A DNA stretch of 37,917 nt from Deltaproteobacteria bacterium (GCA_021413675.1 JAIOQA010000253.1:1-37917), one strand, 5' to 3'; shown: positions 1-10,309, counted from the stretch's first letter. A program made the numbers and translations. The notes: generated from the sequence alone by a model not told the origin.

Positions 1-2
1 CC

Positions 3-227
3 GCCGAGCGCGCCGCGGCCCGCGCCGAGCACGCCCGCGAGCGAGCGCGCTTCCAGACCGCGCTGTCCACGCGCGTTTGTCCGCGCTGCGGCGCCTCGCC
101 GATCGAAGGCGGCGAGACCTTCCAGCACTCCGTGAGCATCGCCGGTGGTGGTGGCGGGCTCGCCTATCGGCTCGAGCTGCGCTGCACCGCCTGCGGGCTC
201 CACGACAGCATGCTCGACCTGCGCTGA
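3..227 (+). CDS. C-terminal end of a zinc-ribbon protein (partial, 5' end outside the window)
   Basis: The reading frame is already open at the left edge and ends with TGA at 225-227, giving 74 visible residues. The first 20 or so are Ala/Glu/Arg-rich and look helical. They are followed by a two-knuckle zinc ribbon, CPRCG and later CTACG, about 40 residues apart, with a Gly-rich loop between them. This arrangement suggests a single structural zinc site on a short beta hairpin. The missing N-terminus prevents assignment of a function. The gene ends 2 bases before the convergent exporter gene, so no terminator fits between them. Confidence 0.72.
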   Translation, partial: AERAAARAEHARERARFQTALSTRVCPRCGASPIEGGETFQHSVSIAGGGGGLAYRLELRCTACGLHDSMLDLR

Positions 228-229
228 CG

Positions 230-1399
230 TCAGGCCTTCGGCGACAGCATCAGCACCAGCCGGGCGCTCGCGCCGAGCACCAGCGTGCCGATCACCAGCG
301 GCCGCGCGGTGCCGTCGTACAGCCCGCCGACTGCACCGCCGATGAGCGCGCCGCCGATCGTGGTGACCGCGCCGATCACCGACGACGCGGTGCCCGCGAG
401 GTGGCCCATCGGCTCCATCGCGATCGCGTTGAGGTTGGAGCCGGTGAAGCCGAAGCACAGCATCACCACGGCCTGCAGCGCCTCGAACACCGGCAAGGAC
501 AGGTGGCCGGTGAGCGCGAGCGCGACCAGCGTCGCGGCGGCCGACATCTGCACGTGCAGCGCGCGCCGCGCGAGCCGCGCCGGGCCGATGACCTGCACCA
601 TCTTCGAGTTCGCGAACGAGCCGACCGACATCGTCACCGCGATCAGCGCGAACAGGAGCGTGAAGCCTTTGCCCGCGCCGAACGTGTCCTGGAAGATCTG
701 CTGCGCCGACGTCACGAACGCCATCAGCGCGCCGCCCGTGAAGGTCATCGCGATCGTCGGCACCAGCGTCGCCCGCGTGCGCGCGACCTCGACGAACCCG
801 CGCGCGACCATGCGCGCCGACAGCGGCCGGCGATGCTCGGGCGCCAGCGTCTCGCCGAGGCGCGCCATCGTCCACGCGCCGACCGCGATGCCGGCGACCG
901 CGAGCACGCCGAAGATCCAGCGCCACGGCGCGATCAGGAGGATGCCCTGGCCGACGGTCGGCGCGAGGATCGGCACGACCATGAACACCATCATGACGAG
1001 CGACATCACGCGCGCCATCTCGGGGCCGCGGTAGCGATCGCGCGCGATCGAGATCGCCACCACGCGCGGCGCGCCGGCGCCGAGGCCCTGCACCACGCGC
1101 GCGGCGATCAGCACGCCGAAGCTAGGCGCGAGCGCGCTCGCCAGTCCGGCGACGCTGTAGATCGCGAGTCCGGCGAGCAGGGTCGGCCTCCGGCCGATGC
1201 GATCGGCGAGCGGGCCGTGCACCAGCTGCGACGCGCCCATGCCGATCAAGTACGCGACGATCACCAGCTGCCGGCGGTTGTCCTCGTGGACGCCGAGGTC
1301 GGCGCCGAGCGCAGGCAGGCCGGGCAGCACGACGTCGATCGCGAGCGCGTTGAGCGCCATCGTGATCGCGAGGAACGCGACCAGCTCGACGAAGCCCAT
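230..1399 (-). CDS. MFS efflux transporter, Bcr/CflA-like
   Basis: The 389-residue inner-membrane protein has about 12 hydrophobic segments, as expected for a major facilitator drug:proton antiporter. Near the N-terminus it carries ALAIDVVLPGLPAL, close to the SIDMYLPALP segment typical of Bcr/CflA exporters. The loop between helices 2 and 3 has the MFS motif A, GPLADRIGRRP. A Gly-rich helix with RVVQGLGAG matches the antiporter motif region. I chose the ATG at 1399 because it directly precedes the first membrane helix. The frame stays open to 1495, so a GTG or ATG further upstream cannot be excluded. The substrate is unknown. The gene stands alone, 144 bp downstream of the methyltransferase gene on the same strand. 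Confidence 0.9.
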   Translation of the reverse strand: MGFVELVAFLAITMALNALAIDVVLPGLPALGADLGVHEDNRRQLVIVAYLIGMGASQLVHGPLADRIGRRPTLLAGLAIYSVAGLASALAPSFGVLIAARVVQGLGAGAPRVVAISIARDRYRGPEMARVMSLVMMVFMVVPILAPTVGQGILLIAPWRWIFGVLAVAGIAVGAWTMARLGETLAPEHRRPLSARMVARGFVEVARTRATLVPTIAMTFTGGALMAFVTSAQQIFQDTFGAGKGFTLLFALIAVTMSVGSFANSKMVQVIGPARLARRALHVQMSAAATLVALALTGHLSLPVFEALQAVVMLCFGFTGSNLNAIAMEPMGHLAGTASSVIGAVTTIGGALIGGAVGGLYDGTARPLVIGTLVLGASARLVLMLSPKA

Positions 1400-1543
1400 C
1401 GCCGGGCGCGCGGGGGTCGCCCGGTACAGGTCAGCGGTCACGCTGCCCGCAGGATACGCGGGCGCGCCGCCGCGGCAACGCGCCCGCGGTGGCACAGACT
1501 GTTCACCCTCGTCGGCGGCAGCGGCGCCGCAACCGCGTTCACA

Positions 1544-2293
1544 TCAGAGGAAGCCGACGTACACGTCGGTGGTGTAGTCGATCGCGAGCGTCGCGTGGGC
1601 ATCGGCCAGGGCCGCGGTCGCGGCGAGCAGTGCGGGATGCTCCGGCGTACCCGGGCGCGGCAGGTAGGAGATCGAGCCGATCAGGTCGAACAGCCCCGCG
1701 CGATCGAGCACCTGCTGGTGCGGCAGCACGTGATGGTCATGGCCGCGGGTGAACAGCGCGGCGATGTGCGCGGCGCGGCTCTCGCCCACGTGCCCGAGGC
1801 GATCGTAGTCGGGCGCGAACCGGCGGTAGATCGCCTCGAGGTCGCGACCCGCCGGCGTCGTCGCCTGGCGCGTGTTCCAGATCAGCACGACCCGCCCGCC
1901 GGGGCGCAGGATGCGGGTGAGCTCGGCGCGCAGCGGCTCGATCGCGAACCAGTGCATCGCCTGCATCGCGGTGACGTGATCGACCGAGCCATCGGGCAAG
2001 GTTGTGGCCTCGGCCCGGCCCTCGACCGCGGTGAAGCGCGACTCGTCGGCGAAGCGCGCGAGCGCGTGGCCGCGCATCCCGGCCTCGGGCTCGACCGCGA
2101 TCACGCGCGCGCCGGTCGCGAGGATCACCGCGCACGACGCGCCGGTGCCGGCGCCGAGATCCGCGACCACCGAGCCTCGACCGAACCCCAGGCCCTGGAG
2201 CAGCGGCACCAGCGCCGGTGCGTAGCCCGGGCGGCCGCGCGCGTAGGCGTCGGCGTGGACCGCGAACCGCGAGGTGGGATCGTCCGCGCTCAC
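1544..2293 (-). CDS. class I SAM-dependent methyltransferase
   Basis: The 249-residue cytosolic protein has the Rossmann methyltransferase order. Motif I is VADLGAGTGASC (about residues 43-54), followed by the acidic end of strand 2 (IAVEPEAGM). Motif IV lies near VDHVTAMQAMHWF, and motif VI/post-II is LRPGGRVVLIWN. The HWF and IWNTR elements and the N-terminal 'F..HADAYARGRPGY' segment match the Methyltransf_11 group that resembles trans-aconitate or ubiquinone-type enzymes. The substrate cannot be read from the sequence. It starts with GTG 10 bp after the stop of the cysteine-cluster gene, so the two are probably co-transcribed. No rare features were seen. Confidence 0.9.
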   Translation of the reverse strand: MSADDPTSRFAVHADAYARGRPGYAPALVPLLQGLGFGRGSVVADLGAGTGASCAVILATGARVIAVEPEAGMRGHALARFADESRFTAVEGRAEATTLPDGSVDHVTAMQAMHWFAIEPLRAELTRILRPGGRVVLIWNTRQATTPAGRDLEAIYRRFAPDYDRLGHVGESRAAHIAALFTRGHDHHVLPHQQVLDRAGLFDLIGSISYLPRPGTPEHPALLAATAALADAHATLAIDYTTDVYVGFL

Positions 2294-2303
2294 CGGCTTC
2301 GAC

Positions 2304-2933
2304 TCACGGGGCGATCGGCAACCGGTGCGGCTCGGGGATCGCGTACTGGCGCTCGGCCGTGTCGAGCACCGCGACCAGCTCCGGGCCGAAGACGTCGGCG
2401 AGCGTGTCGCGCGCGACCTGGTAGAGCGTTGGCGCGCCCGGCTCGTAGGCGCACGAGTAGTCGCTGTAGTCGTCGGAGATGACGATCGCCTCGTCGTCGT
2501 AGGTCAGCGGGAACAGCCGGCACACGTGCGGCTTGGTGCCGCGAAAGTCCCAGCCGTTCTCGATCGACGCGCGGTGGATCGCGCAGCCGCGCTTGTCGTG
2601 GGCGAGGAACACGCAGCCGTCGCCGAGCGTGCGGGTGCGGACCGCGGCGCCCGACGGGAAGTCGGGATCGAGCTCCTGGTCCTCGGTGAACCACGGCGCG
2701 GTCTGCGCGTGCGGCAGGAGCAGCGCGCGGATCTCGTCGGCGCGGGCCAGGATCCGGTCGCGCTCGCCGAGGTCGGTGTCGGCGCCGTACTGGCAGCAGG
2801 CCTCGAGCTTCTCGCGATCCGGGCTGCGCGTGCGGCACGCGTGGCTCATGCAGTCGGCGACGACGCGCGACGTGAAGATGGCGCGCTCCACACGCTGGAA
2901 CTTCGGATGATCGATCGCGACGTACTTCGACAC
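2304..2933 (-). CDS. Cys-cluster protein, DUF3109/YkgJ-like
   Basis: The 209-residue protein has no signal peptide. Cysteines occur as C..HAC (about residues 28-32), then the pair CC in EACCQYGAD, a CVFL/CAIH pair in mid-protein, and CRLFPLTYDD later. This spacing resembles the metal-chelating cysteine clusters of the YkgJ superfamily, and the ACCQYGAD plus CRLFPL pattern fits DUF3109 best. Members are presumed to bind Zn or Fe-S, but their role is not established. The GTG start at 2933 opens a 190-bp divergent region shared with the secreted-protein gene at 3124. That region contains nested TGGACC palindromes. The methyltransferase gene follows 10 bp downstream. Confidence 0.8.
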   Translation of the reverse strand: MSKYVAIDHPKFQRVERAIFTSRVVADCMSHACRTRSPDREKLEACCQYGADTDLGERDRILARADEIRALLLPHAQTAPWFTEDQELDPDFPSGAAVRTRTLGDGCVFLAHDKRGCAIHRASIENGWDFRGTKPHVCRLFPLTYDDEAIVISDDYSDYSCAYEPGAPTLYQVARDTLADVFGPELVAVLDTAERQYAIPEPHRLPIAP

Positions 2934-2994
2934 GGCGCGAACCTAGCCGAGAACGCGCGGCGCGTCACCGCTCACGATCAGGTCATGCCCGGCA

Positions 2995-3029
2995 GGTCCA
3001 CGCCCTGGACCAGGGTGGACCTGGTCCAG
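2995..3029. promoter_or_regulatory. nested TGGACC inverted repeats in a divergent intergenic region (candidate operator)
   Basis: Between the divergent starts at 2933 (minus) and 3124 (plus), the hexamer GGTCCA/TGGACC occurs four times: reverse at 2995-3000, forward at 3006-3011, forward at 3016-3021 and reverse at 3023-3028. The inner pair forms a perfect 10-bp inverted repeat, CTGGACCAGG / CCTGGTCCAG, with a 5-nt spacer. A second pair, GGTCCAC / GTGGACC, encloses part of it. A terminator is unlikely because no transcript ends here. An operator for a dimeric regulator acting on both genes is the simpler reading. No regulator is assigned. Confidence 0.45.
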
Positions 3030-3123
3030 TGTCCCGTTCCGGTGCAGGTCGGCCAAGCCACCGACATCGCACGCCGATCGATCTGGCGCCGGAGTTGCGA
3101 TGAGCGGGGGCCGGAGGTTTCCC

Positions 3124-4713
3124 GTGAAGCAGCACATCGCAATCGCCATCGCGCTCGGCGCCCTCGGTGCCGCGCGCACCGCCGCCGCCGCCCCATCGTG
3201 GTGCAAGGACGCCGCGTTCGATGGCGACGTCGATCTGAAGGATCTGACCGACAAGGATCCGGAGAAGGTCATCATCACGTTCGCCCACGCCGCGTGCGCG
3301 CCGACCCCCGAGGTCGAGACTCACAAGGCGGAGATCGAGCAGAACCGCGCCGCCTGGGGCAAGCGCCTCGGCATGGTCGAGAGCGACTGGGGCGACGTGG
3401 TCGCCTACGTCAACGCCAACGAGGGCCGCAACACGCGCCTGAACCTGTCGACCAAGGACGCGACCAAGTTCACGCCGATCGATCAGTTCATCGCGATCAC
3501 CGAGGGCTTCCCGCGGCCCGATGGCTACGGCCCGTACAAGGAGCCGATCTACGTCACCGACATGTGCGACGCGCAGCTGTCGGAGGTCGGGCGCTACGGC
3601 TACATCAAGGAGTGCCTGCGCTCGGACTCGGCGAGCGTGACCTCGAACGCGCCGCCCGCCGCCGAGTGGGCGGTGTGCCAGGGCGACATGGAGAAGTTCG
3701 ATCTGGCGAAGTTCCAGAGCGAGCTGCGCGCCGACACCGGCCACACCGGCGACGTGAAGATGGTGCTGCGCTTCCAGACCTTCAGCCTGAAGAGCGCGCT
3801 CAAGGAGCACGCGGCGGCGGTCGAGAAGGCCAAGGGCGTGGATCCGGTCTACGCGAAGATGTTCGAGATCGCGTCGAAGACGCGCGGGGAATGGGCGGCG
3901 GGCCTGGGGACCAACAGCGAGCTGATCGGGCTCGCGCTCAAGGTCGAGGCCGCGTCGTTCGCGGGCTCGCGCCGGCTGTTCGAGGGCTGCGAGGAGACCA
4001 CCGCCGCGGCGCTGGCCACGGCGGTCGCCAAGGTCCCGGCCTCGACGTGGAAGGGCATGAAGGACGTGCGCTTCGATCCGTTCGGTGGCTTCACCGCCAG
4101 CGCCGGCCCGGTGCTCGCCACGATCCCCGAGGTCAGCCTCGCCGCGATCCCGTACGTGCTGTGCCGCCCGACCACGGGCACCTCGGGCTTCCTGCTCAAC
4201 GCGATCGGGGCCACGCCCGGTTTTCGCGGCCCGCGCACGACCGTGCTGTCGCGGCTCCTGCTCGAGAAGTTCCAGCTCGACGACGTCAACGAGCGCCTGC
4301 TGTGGCCCGACAGCGATCGCAACTGGAGCCGCAGCGGTGGCTCGAACATGAGCTCGGGCGGCGTGGTCGCGAAGGTGACGATCGAGGGTGACATCGCCAC
4401 GGTCCAGCTCGAGCGGCTGCTGGTCAAGACCGAGGAGTGCACCCAGCGCCACTCGACCAACCGGCTCGCGCGCATCCGCGCCGACGGCACGCTCGAGTAC
4501 GAGCAGATCTGCGACAAGACCGAGATGGTGACCCACGACGAGCAATGGGCCGACTTCAAGATCAACAAGGCCTACGCCCCGCTGCTCAAGAAGGGCGTGA
4601 AATTCTCGGCGGTGAACAGCGATGACCCGAAGCGCGGCATGGACGTGGTCGCGATCTGGCCCAACAAGTCTGCGGTGACCCCGAGCTGGCTGCTCGGCGC
4701 GGCGGTGAAGTGA
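3124..4713 (+). CDS. secreted protein of unknown function, 529 aa
   Basis: A GTG at 3124 sits 6 bases after a GGAGG (3113-3117) and begins a classic signal peptide: Lys near the N-terminus, a hydrophobic AIAIALGALGAA core and an Ala-rich cleavage region before PSWC. An in-frame ATG at 3100 lacks a ribosome site, so GTG is preferred. The mature protein of about 500 residues is soluble and rich in charged residues. It has around nine cysteines scattered over its length, consistent with disulfides in the periplasm or outside the cell. I recognise no domain. Its stop overlaps the start of the lipoprotein gene that follows, so the two are one transcription unit and probably act in the envelope together. 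Confidence 0.88.
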   Translation: MKQHIAIAIALGALGAARTAAAAPSWCKDAAFDGDVDLKDLTDKDPEKVIITFAHAACAPTPEVETHKAEIEQNRAAWGKRLGMVESDWGDVVAYVNANEGRNTRLNLSTKDATKFTPIDQFIAITEGFPRPDGYGPYKEPIYVTDMCDAQLSEVGRYGYIKECLRSDSASVTSNAPPAAEWAVCQGDMEKFDLAKFQSELRADTGHTGDVKMVLRFQTFSLKSALKEHAAAVEKAKGVDPVYAKMFEIASKTRGEWAAGLGTNSELIGLALKVEAASFAGSRRLFEGCEETTAAALATAVAKVPASTWKGMKDVRFDPFGGFTASAGPVLATIPEVSLAAIPYVLCRPTTGTSGFLLNAIGATPGFRGPRTTVLSRLLLEKFQLDDVNERLLWPDSDRNWSRSGGSNMSSGGVVAKVTIEGDIATVQLERLLVKTEECTQRHSTNRLARIRADGTLEYEQICDKTEMVTHDEQWADFKINKAYAPLLKKGVKFSAVNSDDPKRGMDVVAIWPNKSAVTPSWLLGAAVK

Positions 4714-5342
4714 TGATGACGATGAAGAAGGTGTTCTCCGGGATCGCGATCTCGCTCGCGCTCGCGAGCTGCTCGCTCATCAAGACCTCGACCAGCATCG
4801 GCCACGGCACCAGCCCGAGCGGCGGTGGTGGTGGCGGCGGTGGCGGCGGCGGCGCGGTCGCGTCGAGCGGCGGCGACATCACGATGCCGAGCCTGCTCGG
4901 GCTCACCGAGGAGCAGGCCGCGGCCGCGGTCAAGAAGGCCGGCTTCACCCAGGACATGGAGCAGTCGCGACCGCTCGAGTGCGAGAACGCGGCGCACGTC
5001 GAGGGCGAGATCAACTGCCAGGATCCCGAGCCCGGCGCGACCGTGAAGCCGTACGCGCTGGTGCAGGTCAATGTCTATCACGAGCAACATCTGACCGGCA
5101 TGGTCGTGCGCCGGCAGCTGCTCGCGCTGATCGGAAAGTCGCCGGATCAGGCGAAGGCGCTGCTCAAGAGCTACGGCCACACCGCGACGGTGAAGGTCGA
5201 GCCCGGCGATCATCACTACGATCAGTGCGGCGAGAAGGTCGTGTGCGCGTTCGACGTGGCCGAGGCCGGCATCGGCGTCGGCGATCCGATCACGCTGTAC
5301 GTGAACCCCGGCGTGACGCTGACGGCGCCGCCGCCGGAGTGA
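4713..5342 (+). CDS. lipoprotein with two PASTA-like domains
   Basis: The ATG at 4713 overlaps the preceding TGA (TGATG). Further in-frame starts lie at 4710 (GTG), 4716 and 4722 (ATGAAGAAG), and 4722 is an equally good choice. The N-terminus is a lipoprotein signal with lipobox LASC. A poly-Gly linker of about 11 glycines follows. The first PASTA-like unit starts MPSLLGLTEEQAAAAVKKAGF-like (only the hydrophobic and Gly pattern is used here) and closes with a Q-D-P-x-P-G-A turn. The second, weaker unit begins LLALIGKSPDQAKALL and ends with GDPITLYVNPG. PASTA units usually bind peptidoglycan or beta-lactam-like ligands, so a cell-wall-linked periplasmic role with the upstream secreted protein is inferred. 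Confidence 0.83.
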   Translation: MMTMKKVFSGIAISLALASCSLIKTSTSIGHGTSPSGGGGGGGGGGGAVASSGGDITMPSLLGLTEEQAAAAVKKAGFTQDMEQSRPLECENAAHVEGEINCQDPEPGATVKPYALVQVNVYHEQHLTGMVVRRQLLALIGKSPDQAKALLKSYGHTATVKVEPGDHHYDQCGEKVVCAFDVAEAGIGVGDPITLYVNPGVTLTAPPPE

Positions 5343-5344
5343 CG

Positions 5345-6052
5345 TTACTGGTGGGCGGCGACCAGCACGAACTGATCGCTGGTCGCCAGGCCGATGTGAT
5401 CGAGGCGGAGCTTGACGAGGTAGATCGGGCGGGTCGGGTGACGGTAGCCGCCGCGAACGTCGATGGCAGGGGTGTCGGTCCCATCCGGGTCGCAGCTGCG
5501 CGGTAGCCACGAGCGGGGGCGAGTGGCGCCGGGCGGCGTGAGGGCCCAGGTGGAGCACGCGACGCCGTCGTCGGAGCCGACGAACGGATAGGGCAGGCGG
5601 TGCGGATCGACGAAGCGGCGGCTACCCGCGGGCGTGATCGCGAGATCGAACGCGTCGCGCCAGGCGCGCGCCACCGGGCGCAGCTGGAACGCGCGGAGCT
5701 CGGGCGCGGTGGCGACGTCGAGGCGCGCGAGCGTGCCCGGGCCGCGATCCCGGGCGATGCGCGGCGCCGGATCGACGCAGACCGGGCGGATGTCGTCGGG
5801 GGCGGCAGGATCGGCGTCGCGATAGGACGACCAGGCGGCGAGCGTCGTGGTGCCGCCGCGGCCGTCGTCGCGCTCGACCACGAGGCGCTCCTCGCCATCG
5901 ACCGCCTCGATGGTCGCGAAGGTCCGCGCGTCGTCGGACCAGCCGACGAGCGTGCGGCGCGCGTCGCAGCAGCCATCGCAGGAGGCGCGGGCGCGCGCAG
6001 GGATGGCGAGGGTGAGCGCCGCGAGGAGCGCGGCGAGCGGCGCACGGGGCAT
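5345..6052 (-). CDS. secreted protein of unknown function, 235 aa
   Basis: The N-terminus is a clear Sec signal peptide (MPRAPLAALLAALTLA, then ARARA before SCDGCC). Mature residues start with a Cys-x-x-Cys-Cys cluster and continue as a beta-rich protein with a few further cysteines and no membrane segment. No known domain was recognised. The opening segment (LVGWSDDARTFATIE..EERLVVE) reads like repeated short beta strands. The gene is convergent with the PASTA lipoprotein, with only 2 bases between the stops. It lies 40 bp downstream of the acyl-CoA synthetase-like gene on the same strand, so read-through from that gene is possible. Confidence 0.8.
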   Translation of the reverse strand: MPRAPLAALLAALTLAIPARARASCDGCCDARRTLVGWSDDARTFATIEAVDGEERLVVERDDGRGGTTTLAAWSSYRDADPAAPDDIRPVCVDPAPRIARDRGPGTLARLDVATAPELRAFQLRPVARAWRDAFDLAITPAGSRRFVDPHRLPYPFVGSDDGVACSTWALTPPGATRPRSWLPRSCDPDGTDTPAIDVRGGYRHPTRPIYLVKLRLDHIGLATSDQFVLVAAHQ

Positions 6053-6092
6053 AGGCGCGGATCAACGCGCGAGGCGTGACCGGTGTTCCGGA

Positions 6093-7523
6093 TCAGGTGA
6101 TCGGCACGAGCCGCGCGGCGAACGCGGCGCGCGCGGCGCGGCGCAGGGCCTTGCCCGACGAGCCGATCGGCAGCTCGTCGATCGCGCACCACGCGACCGC
6201 GCGCGGCAGCTTGTAGGCGGCGAGGTCGGCGCGCAGGTGATCGCGGAGCGCGTGGCCGTCGAGCGGCTGATCGCGCGCGACCAGGACCGCGGCCACGATC
6301 TGGCCCCAGTCGGGGTCGTCGACGCCGAAGACGACGGCGCCGGCGATCGCAGGGTGCGCGGCGAGCGCGCGCTCGACCTCGGCGGGATAGACGTTCTGGC
6401 CGCCGCTGATGATCGTGTCGTGCTTGCGATCGACCAGCGTGATCCAGCCGTCGTCGATGCGACCGAGATCGCCGACCGAGACGAGGGAGGACGATCGCGG
6501 CACGAGGTTCGCGCCATCGTCATCGAGATAGCCGGCCATCACCGCGGGCGAGGCGACGAACAGCTCGCCGACCTCCCCGGGCGCGACCGGCGCGCCATCG
6601 ACGTCGCGCACCTGCACGTCGACGCCGGCAGGCGCGCGGCCGACCGAGCCGGGGTGGCGATCGTGGTCGCCGGGGCCGATCACGCTGACCGTGCCGGTCT
6701 CCGACGAGCCGTAGAACTCGTAGAGGATGGCCGCGCCGAGCCAGGCCTGCGCGGCGCGCTTGGTCGCGGGCGGGAAGGGCGCGCCGGCGACGATCACCGC
6801 GCGCAGGCTCGACAGATCGAAGGATGCACGGAGGTCATCGGGTAGCGCGAGCAGGCGATGGATCTGCGTGGGCACCAGGAAGATCACGGTCGCGCGGTGG
6901 TGCGCGATCGCGGCGAGCAGGCCCGCCGGATCGAAGCGCGCAAGCACCACCGTGCGCGCGCCGACGGCGCGGGCCGCGCGCAGGAAGATGCCGGGCGCGG
7001 AGTGCGCGAGCGGGCAGACGATCAGGTGCACGTCGGTCGCGGCGAGCGCGTAGCTGGCGCGCAGCTCGTCGGTGCGGGCGCGCTCCTGCGCGGCGGTGCG
7101 CCAGCAGCCCTTGGGCCGACCGGTGGTGCCGCTGGTGTAGAGCAGCGTGCCGCCGATGCGGCCGAGATCGAGCGGCGGGCCCGCGAGCTCGCGATCGTCG
7201 AGCGCGATGAGGGGAAGGTGAGGGGCTGCGGCGTGCACCGCCTCGAGGTACGCGGGTTCGACGGCGATCGCGCGCGGCCGGGCGTGGCGCGCGAGCCAGG
7301 CGATCTCCGCGGGCGCGAGCCGCGGGTTGATCGGCGCGAGGATCAGGTCATCGGCGGCGGCCGCGTCGCGCGCGGCGATCGCGCCCCAGCCGTTGCCCGC
7401 GACCGAGGCGATGCGATCGCCCGGTCTCACGCCTGCGGCGGCCAGGTCGCGGCGCAGGGCGTGCGCGCGGCGGGCGGCGGCGTCCTCGTCGAGGACCAGG
7501 CCGAGGTCGGGTGCGCTGCCCAT
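6093..7523 (-). CDS. AMP-dependent acyl-CoA synthetase/ligase
   Basis: The 476-residue protein belongs to the adenylate-forming (ANL) superfamily, which activates carboxylates as acyl-AMP and transfers them to CoA or a carrier protein. Core motifs appear in order: the P-loop-like LLYTSGTTGRPKG, the A5 motif YEFYGSSETG, the A7/A8 region VGDLGRID..GWITLVDRKHDTIISGGQNVYPAEVE, and the C-terminal catalytic lysine in LPIGSSGKALRR. It is shorter than the usual 500-550 residues, and the shortfall is at the N-terminus before the first Rossmann unit. The ATG at 7523 was chosen because the upstream sequence, although open, lacks homology-like content. The substrate is probably an acyl or aryl acid. The gene is divergent from the kinase gene, with 87 bp between starts. 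Confidence 0.92.
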   Translation of the reverse strand: MGSAPDLGLVLDEDAAARRAHALRRDLAAAGVRPGDRIASVAGNGWGAIAARDAAAADDLILAPINPRLAPAEIAWLARHARPRAIAVEPAYLEAVHAAAPHLPLIALDDRELAGPPLDLGRIGGTLLYTSGTTGRPKGCWRTAAQERARTDELRASYALAATDVHLIVCPLAHSAPGIFLRAARAVGARTVVLARFDPAGLLAAIAHHRATVIFLVPTQIHRLLALPDDLRASFDLSSLRAVIVAGAPFPPATKRAAQAWLGAAILYEFYGSSETGTVSVIGPGDHDRHPGSVGRAPAGVDVQVRDVDGAPVAPGEVGELFVASPAVMAGYLDDDGANLVPRSSSLVSVGDLGRIDDGWITLVDRKHDTIISGGQNVYPAEVERALAAHPAIAGAVVFGVDDPDWGQIVAAVLVARDQPLDGHALRDHLRADLAAYKLPRAVAWCAIDELPIGSSGKALRRAARAAFAARLVPIT

Positions 7524-7610
7524 ACCCGAGCATAGCCAGGCGCCCCGGAACTTGGCATCCTCGGACGCGGTGACTCGCGCGGTGAAGACTGAACGGCCTT
7601 TCGGCGCCCC

Positions 7611-9251
<1,641 letters not shown>

Positions 9252-9257
9252 GGCGGA

Positions 9258-9791
9258 TCAGGATTCCGTGAGCGCGATCAGGAGCTCGGCCAGCTCGACG
9301 CGCTCCGGCGCGCGGCCGGTGCGCTGGGCGTCGTCGCGCTCGATCGCGTACAGCGCCGTCGACAGCGTGGTCTGATCGAGGATGCAGTCGGGATCCGCGG
9401 CGGCCGGGCCGCGCGCGGTGAAGTTCTTCGGGCACGCGTCGACCACCGGCGCGTCGTCGATGCCGTGGAAGCGGATCGGCACGCCGTGCGACCGGCAGAC
9501 CACCGGGCGGCCGTCGTAGATCAGGCAGCGCCCGTCGGCGTCGAGCGCGGCGCAGCGCGGATCGGTGGCGTCGAACGGGCGGCGCGCGATCTCGGCGAGG
9601 TGGGCGCGGGCGGCCGGCTCGAGGGTCGCGACGTGCGCGCGCACGGTCGCCGCCTCGACGCCGGTGATCGTCAGGCGCGTGCGGCAGCAGTCGTCGCAGC
9701 CGGCGCCGCACTGCATGTCGCCGCCGTGGCGCGCCATGACGCGCGCGAAGAAGCCATCGACCTTGCCAGTGAGCTCGCGGTAGCGCGACAT
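9258..9791 (-). CDS. YkgJ-family cysteine-cluster protein
   Basis: The 177-residue cytosolic protein has the YkgJ signature CGAGCDDCC near residues 28-36, followed by CLIYDGRPVVCRSHG and a later ACPKNF. This is the usual order of Cys clusters in the family annotated as zinc- or iron-chelating. The ATG at 9789-9791 gives an ordinary family length. The gene is convergent with the kinase gene (6 bp between stops) and divergent from the DUF1643 gene (56 bp). It is distinct in sequence from the other Cys-cluster protein at 2304-2933. Its biochemical role is not established for the family. Confidence 0.9.
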   Translation of the reverse strand: MSRYRELTGKVDGFFARVMARHGGDMQCGAGCDDCCRTRLTITGVEAATVRAHVATLEPAARAHLAEIARRPFDATDPRCAALDADGRCLIYDGRPVVCRSHGVPIRFHGIDDAPVVDACPKNFTARGPAAADPDCILDQTTLSTALYAIERDDAQRTGRAPERVELAELLIALTES

Positions 9792-9847
9792 CGACCGAGC
9801 GTAGCACCGCTCGCGTTCGCGCCCCCGCTCGCGTTACCGTCGGTCAG

Positions 9848-10309
9848 ATGACCGGCGGCATCGTCGCGCAGGGCCCGTACCGCTACCGGCTGTGGCGGCG
9901 CTGGGGCGCGGCGCCGAGCGCGCTGTTCATCATGCTCAACCCGTCGACCGCCGATGCGATGGAGGATGATCCCACGATCCGGCGGTGCATCGCGTTCGCG
10001 CGGCGCTGGCGCTGCGGCGGCGTCGAGGTCGTCAACCTCTACGCGCTGCGCGCCACCGATCCGCGCGACCTCCTGCGCCATCGCGCGCCGGTCGGGCCGC
10101 GCAACGACGCGATCCTCGCCGAGGCGATCGCGACCGCGGCGGTGCCGGTGGTCGCGTGGGGCCGCCACGGCCGCGCCGATCGCGCCGCGCGCGTGCTCGA
10201 GCTCGCCGCGGGGCGGACGCTGCACTGCCTCGCGATCAACGACGACGGCTCGCCGCGCCACCCGCTCTACGTGCCGGGCGACGTGCGCCGCCGGCGGTGG
10301 CGGCCGTGA
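9848..10309 (+). CDS. DUF1643 family protein
   Basis: The 153-residue protein carries the conserved DUF1643 core: LNPSTADA, then DDPTIRRC, a Gly-rich turn, the VVNLYALRATDP strand-loop and a later AWG segment. A C-terminal DDGSPRHPLYVP segment is also typical of the family. The family is widespread, small and soluble, with no settled function. The stop codon overlaps the GTG of the flavin monooxygenase gene by four bases, so the two are translationally coupled. A link between DUF1643 and the flavoenzyme is suggested only by this arrangement. Confidence 0.92.
   Translation: MTGGIVAQGPYRYRLWRRWGAAPSALFIMLNPSTADAMEDDPTIRRCIAFARRWRCGGVEVVNLYALRATDPRDLLRHRAPVGPRNDAILAEAIATAAVPVVAWGRHGRADRAARVLELAAGRTLHCLAINDDGSPRHPLYVPGDVRRRRWRP

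Noticed and set aside
77..2482. Large plus-strand frame over the MFS and methyltransferase genes
   Set aside because: It has Arg/Asp/His-rich antisense composition, no domain, and lies opposite two well-supported genes.
2983..4545. Long minus-strand frame opposite the secreted protein gene
   Set aside because: It covers the signal peptide and ribosome site of the plus-strand gene in antisense and has no start signal or domain.
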